This document shows positions 11,080 to 21,280 of a stretch of 64,000 bases of DNA, piece by piece. The translations under genes and the position numbers were made by a program. The DNA comes from Arthrinium phaeospermum (lineage: Eukaryota > Ascomycota > Sordariomycetes > Amphisphaeriales > Apiosporaceae): positions 62,001 through 126,000 of the forward strand of contig QYRS01000014.1 of assembly GCA_006503535.1 (NCBI GenBank). Direction: 5' to 3'. A model generated the notes under the pieces. It was not told the origin of the DNA. It saw only the letters and a list, made by a program, of their open reading frames with translations, and did not search any database. The stretch's first letter is position 1. Each line of letters starts with the position of its first letter.

Positions 11080-12802
11080 ATGGAGCCCTTGCTGATGGAA
11101 GAACCGCCGCGTGCTAGTAGTAAGAGTGCGCCGTTCGCCTCTTCCCCCAAATGGCGAAGGCGCGGCGCATACATCTTCGCCGTGTTATGGGTCGTCGGTT
11201 CCATTTTCGCATTGCTGTATGCCGTCCGGTTCTCCGACAACGGCTTCCCAGACTACGTGGCGGCGTGCAGCACCGCCGGGTCTTTCATCCCGTTTCACAA
11301 GAACAAGGGGCCGTGGACGACTTCTCAGTTCTTCGCCATCAACATCGTGGCCGCGAGGTCGCTGTCGTTCTCCGCCGCCAAGGTCATTGACGTGGCCTGG
11401 GACACGGTACGTGTAGATCATATGTGCACCATGTTTTGCTCAATCTTGAGTGGTATGGACACTGACACATTCAACAACAGGTTGGTGGGCGCGGGTTCGC
11501 CGTGGCCATGGCTTTCCTCTCGTTCAAAGTCTTCCGGCAGTATCTCGCCGTTTCTATGAGACGCCACCCGGTCACGTACCGAGTCTTCCGCGCCATCTAT
11601 CTCGAGAGCGAGCCATCTATCGTATCGACTTACCGACTGGTAAAAGATTGCATAGCAGGTCGGCGCCGGGTGGTGCCTCCGACTGCTTTGGCGTTCATGG
11701 TGGCCACACTGGTCTTTGTTCTGCTCTTTCCAACCCTGTCAGGATCGATGACCGGATACGTCAACGTATCCAGGGGGTTTGTACAAGCCTCGGGCGGAGA
11801 AATGGTGCCGTTCGATAGCCTCGATTTTGTGGCGTATGTCATCCACGACGGATGGCGGCTGAACCTGACAGGAGACTACATCATCTCCCTGAACGTAGGG
11901 GGCGGTCATGATTATCAGACGATGGGCGATAGCACGAACTGGATTATCCCCGCGGTGGGAGGCGCCGCTATGCAAGTGGGATGCAGAGGCAAGGAGAAGT
12001 CGCAGACCCTTAATTGTCAGCTGAAGAACTCCACGTCGTATTGTGAGTAACCTGATGCCCGTTAAGTTGCCTAGCATTTTGTTAACTGGCTGCGCACCCA
12101 AGATGCCTCGCAGTATGGCTTCTACGGCTTGCACAACGAGACTTCAGTCTGGCCGAGTGATCATGGTGATGTCACACTGGCTGCTCCTTCTCTCAACATC
12201 TCAGCCTTCTACCTCGACGACGTTAACACCATTGGCGATGGCTACGGGCACGATTGGGCTGACCCAAGAACCGGCCAGAAGCCCTTCAGTGACGAAGGGC
12301 GGGTTGCTTGGACGGCCGCCAACCATACATTCACAATGGATGACATTGCTGCCAATGCGACCTGTCAACCTGTCCGGAACGTAAGTACTCGGTTGACTTT
12401 GAACCTTTTACCATATACCGACGGCTTGCATTCATGTACTGACTGCTTCCTGCGCTCCAGCAATATCAATGGGGCTTCTCGCTCATGCAGCTCCTGAGCG
12501 CAGTTATACTCATGGGCCTCTGGATGACCGGCCTCTGCGTGATGTCCTACACGTCAAGCAGGCACGACCCGCTCGAGGGCGGCCAGCCCGAGGTGCTCCG
12601 GGGCTGGAGGGCGCTGCTGACCCTGGCCGAGGCCATGAACATGGAGCTGGCGGGTTCGGGCATCGAGCCGTACACGCTCAAGGACGACGAGTTGCAAAAA
12701 CAGATCGACCGGCACATCGATGGGGGTCAGGTGTACTCAAAATCGGGCGGCGGCGACGTGATCGAAAGACGGGGGTTTCCGTATGCTGCAGGGGACCATT
12801 AG
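11080..12802 (+). CDS. Spliced multi-span membrane protein with sequon-rich loop, function unknown
   Basis: Four exons, 11080-11406, 11481-12042, 12103-12380 and 12461-12802, join in frame to 502 codons. Donors are GTACGT, GTGAGT and GTAAGT; the second acceptor is AAG at 12101-12102, chosen because it alone keeps the frame into the YASQYGFYGLHNE segment. Membrane spans are visible near residues 30-48, 176-195 and 396-418, with a weaker one around 85-125. Between the last two strong spans lie seven N-glycosylation sequons (NVS, NLT, NST, NET, NIS, NHT, NAT), which argues that this about 180-residue loop faces the cell exterior or ER lumen. The short cytoplasmic tail is charged. No known transporter, receptor or enzyme motif is seen. 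The gene borders the RIP block, a typical location for lineage-specific genes. The ATG at 11080 is preferred over upstream non-ATG frame extension. Confidence 0.8.
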
Positions 12803-14659
12803 GTATGTAGTAGTAGGTACCTACTTAGTGGTAGGTTGATCAGGGGTCAAAGGTCAATCAAACAGGCCAGGCAACTCGACTACCTAGTCGGATGAGGGGC
12901 GTCGGCGCGGTTTTAACTTAAATGAAAACAAGAAAATATTGAACCTTCAAGGCAAGAACAACTCTAGAAACCAAACTTGCAAAATTTCCTTCTCCTGCCT
13001 GCCTGCCTGCCATTGACGCTCAAGTGCGAGTGATGCGGCCCCCACCTCATCGGAAGCTTGCTACAGTGCCCATATTACCTAAATGTCATGCAACCTACTT
13101 AACTTACAAATCACATTGAGGTGCAGGACCCAGTTGCCAGGTGCTGGGTGCCAGGCAGATATCGGGCTCGGAAGGCCCGCATCTCAATCGAGGCCATTAC
13201 TTAGCTCAACGTTTATTGCGATCCAGGGCGAGCGGATTTACTGAGCGGATTGACTGACGGTGTATGTACGGAGTATACTGGATAGTGCTAATGGGAAAGT
13301 TATGGGTTGTGCTAAGTGCTAGAAACGCCAGCTGGACCAAGAGCCGAGTTCCGGGTTCTGTTCCGGGACATGGCGAGAGTAACCCGAGCAGTCAGTGAGC
13401 CGCTTATCAATGCTGGTCTAGCTTCTAGGCATGCATCTTGAACCGCCCCCATGCACAACAGAAGTTCACACACACACAAGTCTCTATTGTATGTACAGCC
13501 CGTCGCTTGGTTTCTGGGGAAAGGTCCAAGCATCATCAAGCATCTCGAGCGGGTGCGCGGGGGGCAAGCCTTTCTTTCGAAATCATTACGTCGTTTCTGC
13601 ACTTCTCTCTGCAATTCCCTGGCACTTGTTGAGGCGTCCGAGTCAGGAACGAAAAATATATGGGACCCGCGCTGACCGAATCGAGGGAGAACTGACCAGA
13701 AAACTGACTGAGTTGATTGCAAATGTTATGGATTATGGAGTCTGAACCCCTGTCAAGACCCCCGGTCTTTTCGTCCGAGTAGGTTAATCTGGCTACTGGC
13801 GTCAGTTTGAGCCACCTGTGCCACATAAGCCACTGAAAAGCCCCCTGGAAAATTCGCTGTAGCACAGACTGGGGTGAGCCAAGCACCAAAGATATGGGCA
13901 CCCGGATTCTCGGCATCTCTCCAATTTACCAGCAGAGATTGGGCAGGTGCGAGGTTGCACCAGGCACTTGCTGGAAGAAAGAAGACGAAAGAAAAGAATC
14001 CATATGATAGCATTGATAGCACGACGTGTTACTCCGTACGGTTAGTGACTTTGGTGAGCCCTGAGGCGAAGATTCTTCCCGATCTAGAGGCTGTGACGAA
14101 TGACGATCAGTGCGACACTGCGACACTGTCGAATATGTAGACATGTCAAATGGACAAGAACTGACTGCAGCAAAGGTACCAGCAACCAAGTAATGTACGT
14201 ACGTACACACTGCATCTACATCTGCAGTAAACCGAAAGCGGGACTAGCGCGCCAAGAGAAGCGGCGGCGGGGAGTCGGGCTTTTTGACGTTTCCTTTCTT
14301 TGCTAGCTGGCAGCAGCAGTGAGTGGCAGTCAGTCTGGCAGTCGCAGCAGGCAATGTCTAAGCTCGGGCTGGCCACCCACTCACTGACCTCCCCAGCTAA
14401 CCTTAGCCTCTCCAGCAAAGATGCCCTCCTAGAATCCAAGGGCCGCATTACCGCTTTCCTGCAATTCCCATTTACCCCCAGTTTTAGCGACGTCCATTCT
14501 TTCCAGCTCAGTCGAGGCTCAACTCACTCATCAATCATCAATCAATTGATGATTGATCGATCTCTCATCACCCCAGCCTTGCGACATCACACTCACTCGT
14601 CGCAAGCCCTCCCCCGGCCTGCGACTGTTCAATCTCAAACCCATGTGACATCCGAGGAC
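12803..14659. other. Intergenic and presumed 5' leader of the OPT gene, with small microsatellites
   Basis: About 1.85 kb without a credible gene. It holds a short CCTG repeat (about 12994-13011) and an ACGT run near 14197-14208. The frame of the OPT gene stays open upstream to 14300, but that part is Ser/Gln-rich and unlike the family, so I treat it as leader. Confidence 0.4.
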
Positions 14660-17254
14660 ATGGAACGCGTCGTCGAGGAGAAAACCGACGCCCCGACGCC
14701 GCCCTCGTCTGGCGGCGTCGAGAATGAAAAGACGCACATCGACAATTTCCACGGTAGTCTAGATGCAGCAGCTCCGCCGTCCGAGATCCAGGTTCAAGCT
14801 TACCACAATGTCAGCGAAAGCGATCTGCTCCAAGCTCGGCTGCTGGCCAAGAGCCTCACTCTGGATGACATCAGGCCCATGCTGGAGGAGGTCCTGCGCA
14901 TCCATGAGACGGATCCCAACTTCCCCTTCGCCATCATTGAGAAGATCCGCTCCTTTCTCGAGAACCTGTCCATTTTTGCTGAGCCCGAGAAGTATGAGCT
15001 GCTAATTGAAGAGCTGAAGCTCGAGGCTGCCCTGATTACCGTCAATAGCCCGTACCCGGAAGTGCGAGCGGTGGTGGACAACCACGACGATCCCGCCATT
15101 CCCTGCAGTACCATCCGAGCCTGGATCATCGGCATGGGGTTTGCCGTCCTCCTCTCCTTCGTCAACCAGCTCTTCTCCATCCGCCAGCCCGCCATCACCG
15201 TCCAGGCCAACGTGGCTCAGCTCTTGGCCTATCCCATCGGCAAGTTTTTTGAGACCGTTCTTCCGGACATCGGTTTTACCTTGTGGGGTACCCGGCACTC
15301 CCTAAATCCCGGCAAGTTTTCTAAGAAGGAGCATATGCTCATCACCATCATGGCCAACGTCAGCTGGAACACTCCCTACTCCAACAACATCATCTGGACC
15401 CAGTACCATTACTTCCAGCAGGGCTACGCCGGCGAGTTTGCCTACCAATTACTGATCGCCCTTTGCACCAACTTCCTGGGTTACGGCATGGCCGGCTTGG
15501 TCCGGAGGTTCCTGGTCTTCCCGTCGTATTGCGTCTGGCCCGGTTCCCTCGTGACCATCGCCCTCAACTCGGCCTTCCACAACGACAAGAACACGCCAGT
15601 CAAGAGCCCCTTCGGCAGGGTGTTTACCATGTCGCGCATGAAATTCTTCGGCCTCACCTTCGGCGCCATGTTTATCTACTTCTGGTTCCCCGGGTACATT
15701 TTCACCGCGTTGAGCGTCTTCAGCTGGATGTCGTGGATCGCCCCGGAAAATGTCAACCTCAACACCGTCACCGGCTTCAACAACGGCCTCGGCTTCAACC
15801 CTTGGCCCACCTGGGACTGGAATACCCTGTTGTTCGATGCCACTGACCCTCTTATGCTACCCTTTTTCAGCACCTTCAACAAATTCATTGGCGCTGCCAT
15901 ATCGGGCGTCATCATTGCCGTCTTCTTTTACACCAACGCCTACTACACAGCTTACATCCCCATCAACAGCAACCGTATCTTTGATAACACCGGTGCCCTC
16001 TACAACATTAGTAAAGCTGTCGACTGGAGCACTGGGCTATTCGATCCGGTCAAGTATGCCAACTACTCGCCCCCATTCTTATCCGCCGGCAACCTGGTCG
16101 TCTACGTCTTTTTCTTCGGCATCTATACGGCAACGCTGTCTTACGCCTACCTCTACCATCGCCATGAGATCATGATGGGGTTCCGCAATTTGTTCAGGAG
16201 CTTCCGGCAAGAGATCAACCCGGACGAGGGCCATTATCAAGATGTCCACAACCGCCTCATGGCCTCATACGCGGACATACCCGAATGGTGGAATATCTTG
16301 GTGCTTTCTTGCGCCATCGCTTTTGGCTGTGCTGCCATTGGCGCCTGGGAAACCTTTAGCAGCCCAGGGGTGGTCTTCTATGGACTGGCCCTGTGTGCTC
16401 TTTTCATCATACCCATTGGCATCATCAAGGCAATGACGGGTGTCGAGGTTACCCTTAATGTTATCGCCGAATTTATTGGTGGTAGCTGGGTACAAGGAAA
16501 CGCTCTTGCCATGAACTACTTCAAGTCGTTCGGTTACGTCACGGTTCTACACGCCATCTTCTTTTCGAATGATCTGAAAATCGCCCATTACGCCAAGCTG
16601 CCCCCGCGACAGACCTTTGCTGCGCAAGTCATGGGAATCTTGATCTCGACGGTCATTTGTGTGGCCGTGCTCAACTTCCAGATGAAGCAGATTCCGGACG
16701 TCTGCACCCCCGGAGCGCCATACCGATTCACCTGCCCGGGCATCAACACGTTCTTTGCCGCGTCCATTGTCTGGGGCACTGTCGGCCCGAGCAGGATGTT
16801 TGGCAAGGATGGCCTTTACCCGCTACTTTTGCTTGGTTTCCCCATCGGGCTCATCATCCCTATCATTTTCTACTACATCCAAAAGAAGACCAGGAAGTCG
16901 TGGTTGCGACAGATCCACCCCATTGCCATGTTCTACGGCGCTTTGACCTGGAGCCCGTACAACATCTCGTACATCTGGCCGTCCGTTCCCATCGCTTGGT
17001 TCTCGTGGGTCTTCCTGAAGCGGAAGTACGTCGGTTTCTGGTCCAAGTACAACTTTGTGCTCTCGGCATCGTTTAGCAGTGCGATTGCGATTGCCGGCAT
17101 TCTGATCTTCTTCACCTTGCAGTGGCCCATGGTCGAACTGAATTGGTGGGGGAACAATGTGGTCAACCAAACGGGATGCGAAGGGACACCCTGTGCATTG
17201 TACTCTGTTCCTGAGGGAAGTTACTTCGGTCCCCGGCTGGGCGAATTCTCTTGA
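14660..17254 (+). CDS. OPT-family oligopeptide transporter
   Basis: Intronless 864-codon frame from the ATG at 14660, inside a GAGGACATGGAA context. The family motif appears as LNPGKFSKKEHMLITIMANV (the NPG...KEH signature of oligopeptide transporters), followed by NNIIWTQYHYF, GYGMAGLVRRF and NGLGFNPWPTWDWN, and late motifs GxNALAMNYFKSFGYV and PPRQTFAAQVMG. Some 14-16 hydrophobic spans fill residues about 155-830, and the length is normal for fungal OPTs. Members import small peptides, glutathione or metal chelates by proton symport at the plasma membrane; the substrate here cannot be read. The acidic soluble N-terminal about 150 residues are typical. In-frame ATGs at 14354 and a few others upstream would add a Ser-rich, non-conserved stretch. 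Its closeness to an MFS permease and an NRPS may reflect a shared peptide-related role, which is inference. Confidence 0.95.
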   Translation: MERVVEEKTDAPTPPSSGGVENEKTHIDNFHGSLDAAAPPSEIQVQAYHNVSESDLLQARLLAKSLTLDDIRPMLEEVLRIHETDPNFPFAIIEKIRSFLENLSIFAEPEKYELLIEELKLEAALITVNSPYPEVRAVVDNHDDPAIPCSTIRAWIIGMGFAVLLSFVNQLFSIRQPAITVQANVAQLLAYPIGKFFETVLPDIGFTLWGTRHSLNPGKFSKKEHMLITIMANVSWNTPYSNNIIWTQYHYFQQGYAGEFAYQLLIALCTNFLGYGMAGLVRRFLVFPSYCVWPGSLVTIALNSAFHNDKNTPVKSPFGRVFTMSRMKFFGLTFGAMFIYFWFPGYIFTALSVFSWMSWIAPENVNLNTVTGFNNGLGFNPWPTWDWNTLLFDATDPLMLPFFSTFNKFIGAAISGVIIAVFFYTNAYYTAYIPINSNRIFDNTGALYNISKAVDWSTGLFDPVKYANYSPPFLSAGNLVVYVFFFGIYTATLSYAYLYHRHEIMMGFRNLFRSFRQEINPDEGHYQDVHNRLMASYADIPEWWNILVLSCAIAFGCAAIGAWETFSSPGVVFYGLALCALFIIPIGIIKAMTGVEVTLNVIAEFIGGSWVQGNALAMNYFKSFGYVTVLHAIFFSNDLKIAHYAKLPPRQTFAAQVMGILISTVICVAVLNFQMKQIPDVCTPGAPYRFTCPGINTFFAASIVWGTVGPSRMFGKDGLYPLLLLGFPIGLIIPIIFYYIQKKTRKSWLRQIHPIAMFYGALTWSPYNISYIWPSVPIAWFSWVFLKRKYVGFWSKYNFVLSASFSSAIAIAGILIFFTLQWPMVELNWWGNNVVNQTGCEGTPCALYSVPEGSYFGPRLGEFS

Positions 17255-18104
17255 TGATTTGAATCGTGTTTTGGGACAAACAACAGCACCAATTCAGGTT
17301 CTAATTACGCCCCGCGACTACTCGTACCGCCCGCGGCGATTCGGTGTACTAGTATCCCAGCAAAAGCGCATTGGTGCCGCATTGCTGGGCCGGGTCATAA
17401 CCAAGCACCAGAGGTCGGTTGACTGTCTGGGCTTGCAGATAAGCGCCGCGCCGCGAAATGTCGACCAGGCCCTACCTCATGGGGTTTTCTAGCAAGATTA
17501 CATCCAGGTTGGGAAGGAGGCATGTATGCATCGCATCTCCCCAGAACGGGCCATGCTGATAGCAGGGAGACGGTTGTCTCCTATTGCGGTTGGGTCTTCG
17601 TTGGATTGGGAAGAATAGCGGGATGGCATTCAGGATGGATGCACTGCGGTTTTTTTTTTGGAGTGTAAGCAGGCGGGCTTACGACTTGTACGCATTCCGA
17701 AGCTGTTCCGCGATGCGCGGGTGCTTGTCTCAGCAAACTGTTATGTACATTTTGCCAGCCGGACAGGTTGAGGGATGAGGCCCACTGTCTAGGGGTCAAG
17801 GATCACGGATGATGATGTGTTTACATGCGGCGTTGGTGGAAAATAGAATACATACACTGCTACTTAAGGTGATGACTTGGAAATTGTGTCTCTTTCACAC
17901 AATATATACGTCATCTTAGCTTGATGCGAGTCACCCATATAGACAGCACGCTTGAATTCAGAAGCTCGCAGAGCACAAGCGCGCACACATTACTACTTGC
18001 TGCATTTCGCCATGTCGATTCCAACTGCGACTGTACTGGTCATTGTGATATCCTGCTGCTATGTGTTAACTAACACTTGTTCCCGGTATACCAAGGCCCC
18101 CTTT
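17255..18104. other. Intergenic between convergent transporter genes
   Basis: About 850 bases between the 3' end of the OPT gene and the 3' end of the minus-strand MFS gene. It contains a T-tract near 17650. No gene is recognised. Confidence 0.45.
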
Positions 18105-20289
18105 TCACGTGGCCAGTCTCCAGCTCGGATGGTCGTCTCCCAGGTTGTCGGCATCCGGTTCGGTCAGGCGCCAGTCGCGCTCGCCGCGGTCGCGGCGGCG
18201 GTTCTCGCGCTTGGCGCCGAGGTACAGCCAAGTGCAGGCGGCGGCGCAGATCCAGAGCATGCCGAGGCTGACGCCGAAGCCGGTCCAGTAGGCGGGCTGC
18301 TCGGCGTCGAAGAAGACGTTGGAGGCGACGATGCCGCCGGCGTTACCGAGCCCGACCTGGACGGCCGAGGAGACGGCGCGCTTGTAGTGGCCGCTCTCGT
18401 CGTTGGCGAGCCAGGCCAGGGTGACGGGCTGGGTGGTGTAGCCGCCGGCGACGACGAGGAACAAAGCGAAGTAGCGCACGCCCACCGTCACGCCGGGCTG
18501 GGTTTGGCACAAGAGCAGGATGTAGCCCAGGCTGGTGACGAGGATGCCGGCCATGGCGAAGCTGTAGCGGTGCTGGAGTCGGTCCGTCGCGAGCGAGGTC
18601 AGGAGGCAGACGGCGGTGGCGGCGATGTAGAGGGGGATGGTGCGGATTTGGGCGGCTTCGGCGGTGAGGCCCATTTGGTTGAGGATGGTGGGGATGAAGA
18701 ACTGGGGGCGAGTCAGTCAGTACCTCTGTGTACATTACGACAACTGAGTGTACGAGAGGAAGCTGCCCCAAGAAGAACGAGAAGAGTAACTCACCGACCC
18801 GGCGTACCCCGTGTTGACGACGCCAAAGTAGGCCAGGGTGCCGGCGTAGATCTTCCAGTCGGTGGCGATGCGGCGGGCGGCGCGGCGGTTGAGGCGGTCC
18901 ATGCGGGCCTCGCCCGTGTCGGCGGCCAGGCGGCGCACCAGCATGCGCCGCTCGGGCTCCGTCAGGAACGCGGCCTTTTCGGGCCAGTCGGCGACCCAGA
19001 ACTTGGCGGCGACGCCGACGACGACGGTCATGAGGCCTTCGATGATGAAGATCCCTGTGGGGGTTGCGTCAGTGTTTACCTAGCCCGAGGTGGTGGGAGT
19101 GAGTGTGGACGAAAAGGGGTGATGGCGGGGATGAAATTCGGGAAGAAGGTCGAGAGCAACGTACATCGCCAGGCTCCGTAGCCGCCGACGCCGGCCATGT
19201 TGGCGATGCCGAAGGCAAGGAGGCCCGAGAAGGCGCCGGCGAGGATGGCGGAGCAGAAGAAGAGGGACATGCGCCACTGCAGCTCGTAGCGTTTGTAGTA
19301 CCTTTTACCCGGGTTAGCATGCATATATCAAGTGATTGAGAGGCGGCTATCTTACATGCTGATCAGATACGTAGAACCTGTGTTGAGACGCGAGTAAAGT
19401 CAGCAGGTCTTTCCTCCACAGGACATGTGCAATGAATGGGAATGGGATGCTTCTTAACTTACCCGGGAACACGCCGGCCTCGAAGATGCCGATCACGAAC
19501 CGGCAGCCCACGAGACCGGAAACGTTGGTCACGAGTCCTTGGCCGACGGTAGCGATGCCTGTCATAAAAGTAAGAACAAGTCAGAATTCACTCTACCAGC
19601 AGCCCAGCAGCGTGGCAGAGGTATCATGGAAAGGGGGTATGTCACTTACCCCATAAGACCATGATGAGACTAAGCCACGTCGAAGGGGCGAGCTTCTTGA
19701 TGATCAGGTTCGAAGGGACTTCGAATATGATATACTGCAAGTTGTCGCGCACGCGCACTCGGGTCAGCCATGTGTGCCTGCGACATAACTACCTTGCACA
19801 TGCATCCACTGGACTGGCAACTCACGGGTATGAAGAAGATAAACAGGGCCAAGTTGTAATCCCGCCCCGTCATGTTCAGGTCTTGGGACATGCCCTGGAT
19901 CTTCGCATTGCCTGTACATCGTGTGCCCCTGGTTAGTTCAACATAACCATCTTATATTCTCGCGACCGATAAAAGGGTGTTTTTAACTTACCGATGTTGG
20001 TGCGGTCCATGAAAGCCAAGAAGTAGAGCACCGTGATGGAAGGCAAGACGTGCAAATCACACTTCAATAGAAGCTTCTTCTCGGCCACGGGATCGATGGG
20101 ACCGTCTTCGAGGTCGTCAGTCTTGTCTCCTCCGTCCCCGACGACGGCGCCCACGCCGCCTTTCTCCGTATCGGACACGGCACCGACACCGATCGACGGC
20201 GCGTCGTCTCGCTCCTCGTTTCTCGTCTCGACGTGCTGCGCACCGGCTTCGGGGCCGCTGTCCTCGTCGTAGGCGGTCTTGGCGGCCAT
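18105..20289 (-). CDS. MFS permease of the Dal5/anion:cation symporter type
   Basis: Eight exons on the minus strand: 20289-19992, 19911-19826, 19734-19650, 19558-19463, 19377-19356, 19301-19165, 19054-18795 and 18701-18105. All junctions use GT-AG and the frame is kept through 526 codons. The spliced protein shows the family hallmarks: FMDRTNIGNAKIQGM in span one, YIIFEVPSNLIIKK, WGIATVGQGL, GLVGCRFVIGIFEAGVFPG, then NMAGVGGYGAWRWIFIIEGL at the middle loop, and GGYTTQPVTLAWLANDESGHYKRA in the second half. Twelve spans are expected. Members import organic anions such as allantoate, nicotinate or vitamins; the substrate is not readable. Exon five is only 22 nt. The start is the ATG at 20289, directly preceded by an AAC microsatellite in the leader; upstream frame extension has no ATG. 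Confidence 0.9.
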
Positions 20290-20314
20290 GTTGTTGTTGT
20301 TGTTGTTGTTGTTG
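20290..20314. repeat. GTT/AAC microsatellite in the MFS leader
   Basis: Eight GTT units on the plus strand (AAC on the transcript) touch the MFS start codon. Pure CAA/AAC leaders are unstructured, so it may favour scanning; that is inference. Confidence 0.85.
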
Positions 20315-21280
20315 GGCGGGCGAGGAGGCGGTATTCCGGGTGTAACGTCAATCAATCTTCGGAACCAAGATCTGGGAACTAAGATCAGATCTCACACAAC
20401 AACACCAAAAACAGTTCTGTGGCTTTTTAGAAAGATCCAATCGGGAGTTGTTAATGGTGTACTGGCTTTATATATAAAAAGGCAAAACAGAACGAACCGA
20501 CTCTTAATTACAAGAAGTAGCTGCCGTGGTATCTCATGTCCTACTTGTAACCTCCGGCACTTATTCTCTGCCACCCCAGGTTCTTATAAGTACCGGTCAG
20601 ATAGACCGACGACGATCATGCGGGGATAAAGCGGTGACCCCAGCTGATCAGATCTCAAAAGGGACACGAATCAGACCCCCGCTCCCGTCCCCCGCCCCCC
20701 GCAATGCCAATGCCAGGGATGGGAGACCGGGGCACGATTGGACGCGGTAGACGCTCCCGCCTGGCCCTTCCGGGTCTCCCTGCATGCTCGGCAGATTGCC
20801 CGGGTACGGTTTCGCGGAGGGACCTGACATATGTTGGCAGTGATAGCTGACGTATGCTGGAGAAATCCCTCAGGAGTGCAGACAGCCATGACTTCATAGG
20901 GGCACGCTTACCAATGATCATGGTAGCAGTCACATCAGAAGGGCCGAATGAAGGAGAGCGAGTCGAGTATATGTGGATCAATCTATTGTTTATCATACCT
21001 ACTAAGCGTATCTGCCATCCTAAATCAACTCTGGGTATCATCCATGTACACACCTCGCAAGGCGAAGAAAACAAACAACAACAAACAAATACCCTGTACG
21101 CCACAGCTATGATGCCCCTTCAATCGTAACCGCCCATCCCATATGGTGTTGATATCCCCATCCATTTTGTTATTCCCAACATAGAAAACGACAACACGTC
21201 AAAGTAAATAGACAACAAAGGAAAATCCCCAAATACTGTCAAGAAGGGGAAAATAAGATGAATAGTGACTTTTTCTCCCC
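20290..21280. other. Intergenic between NRPS 3' end and MFS start
   Basis: About 990 bases. Both neighbouring genes are on the minus strand, so this contains the NRPS 3' end region and the MFS promoter. No further gene recognised. Confidence 0.45.

Noticed and set aside
14300..14659. N-terminal extension of the OPT transporter from 14354
   Set aside because: The extra segment is Ser/Gln/His-rich and unlike OPT N termini; the start at 14660 gives the normal length.
17952..19181. Plus-strand 409-codon frame
   Set aside because: It is the antisense of the last MFS exons, spans MFS introns, and has the composition of a shadow frame.
20290..20314. Eight-unit GTT run as a tandem-repeat array such as CRISPR
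   Set aside because: A simple trinucleotide microsatellite without spacers.
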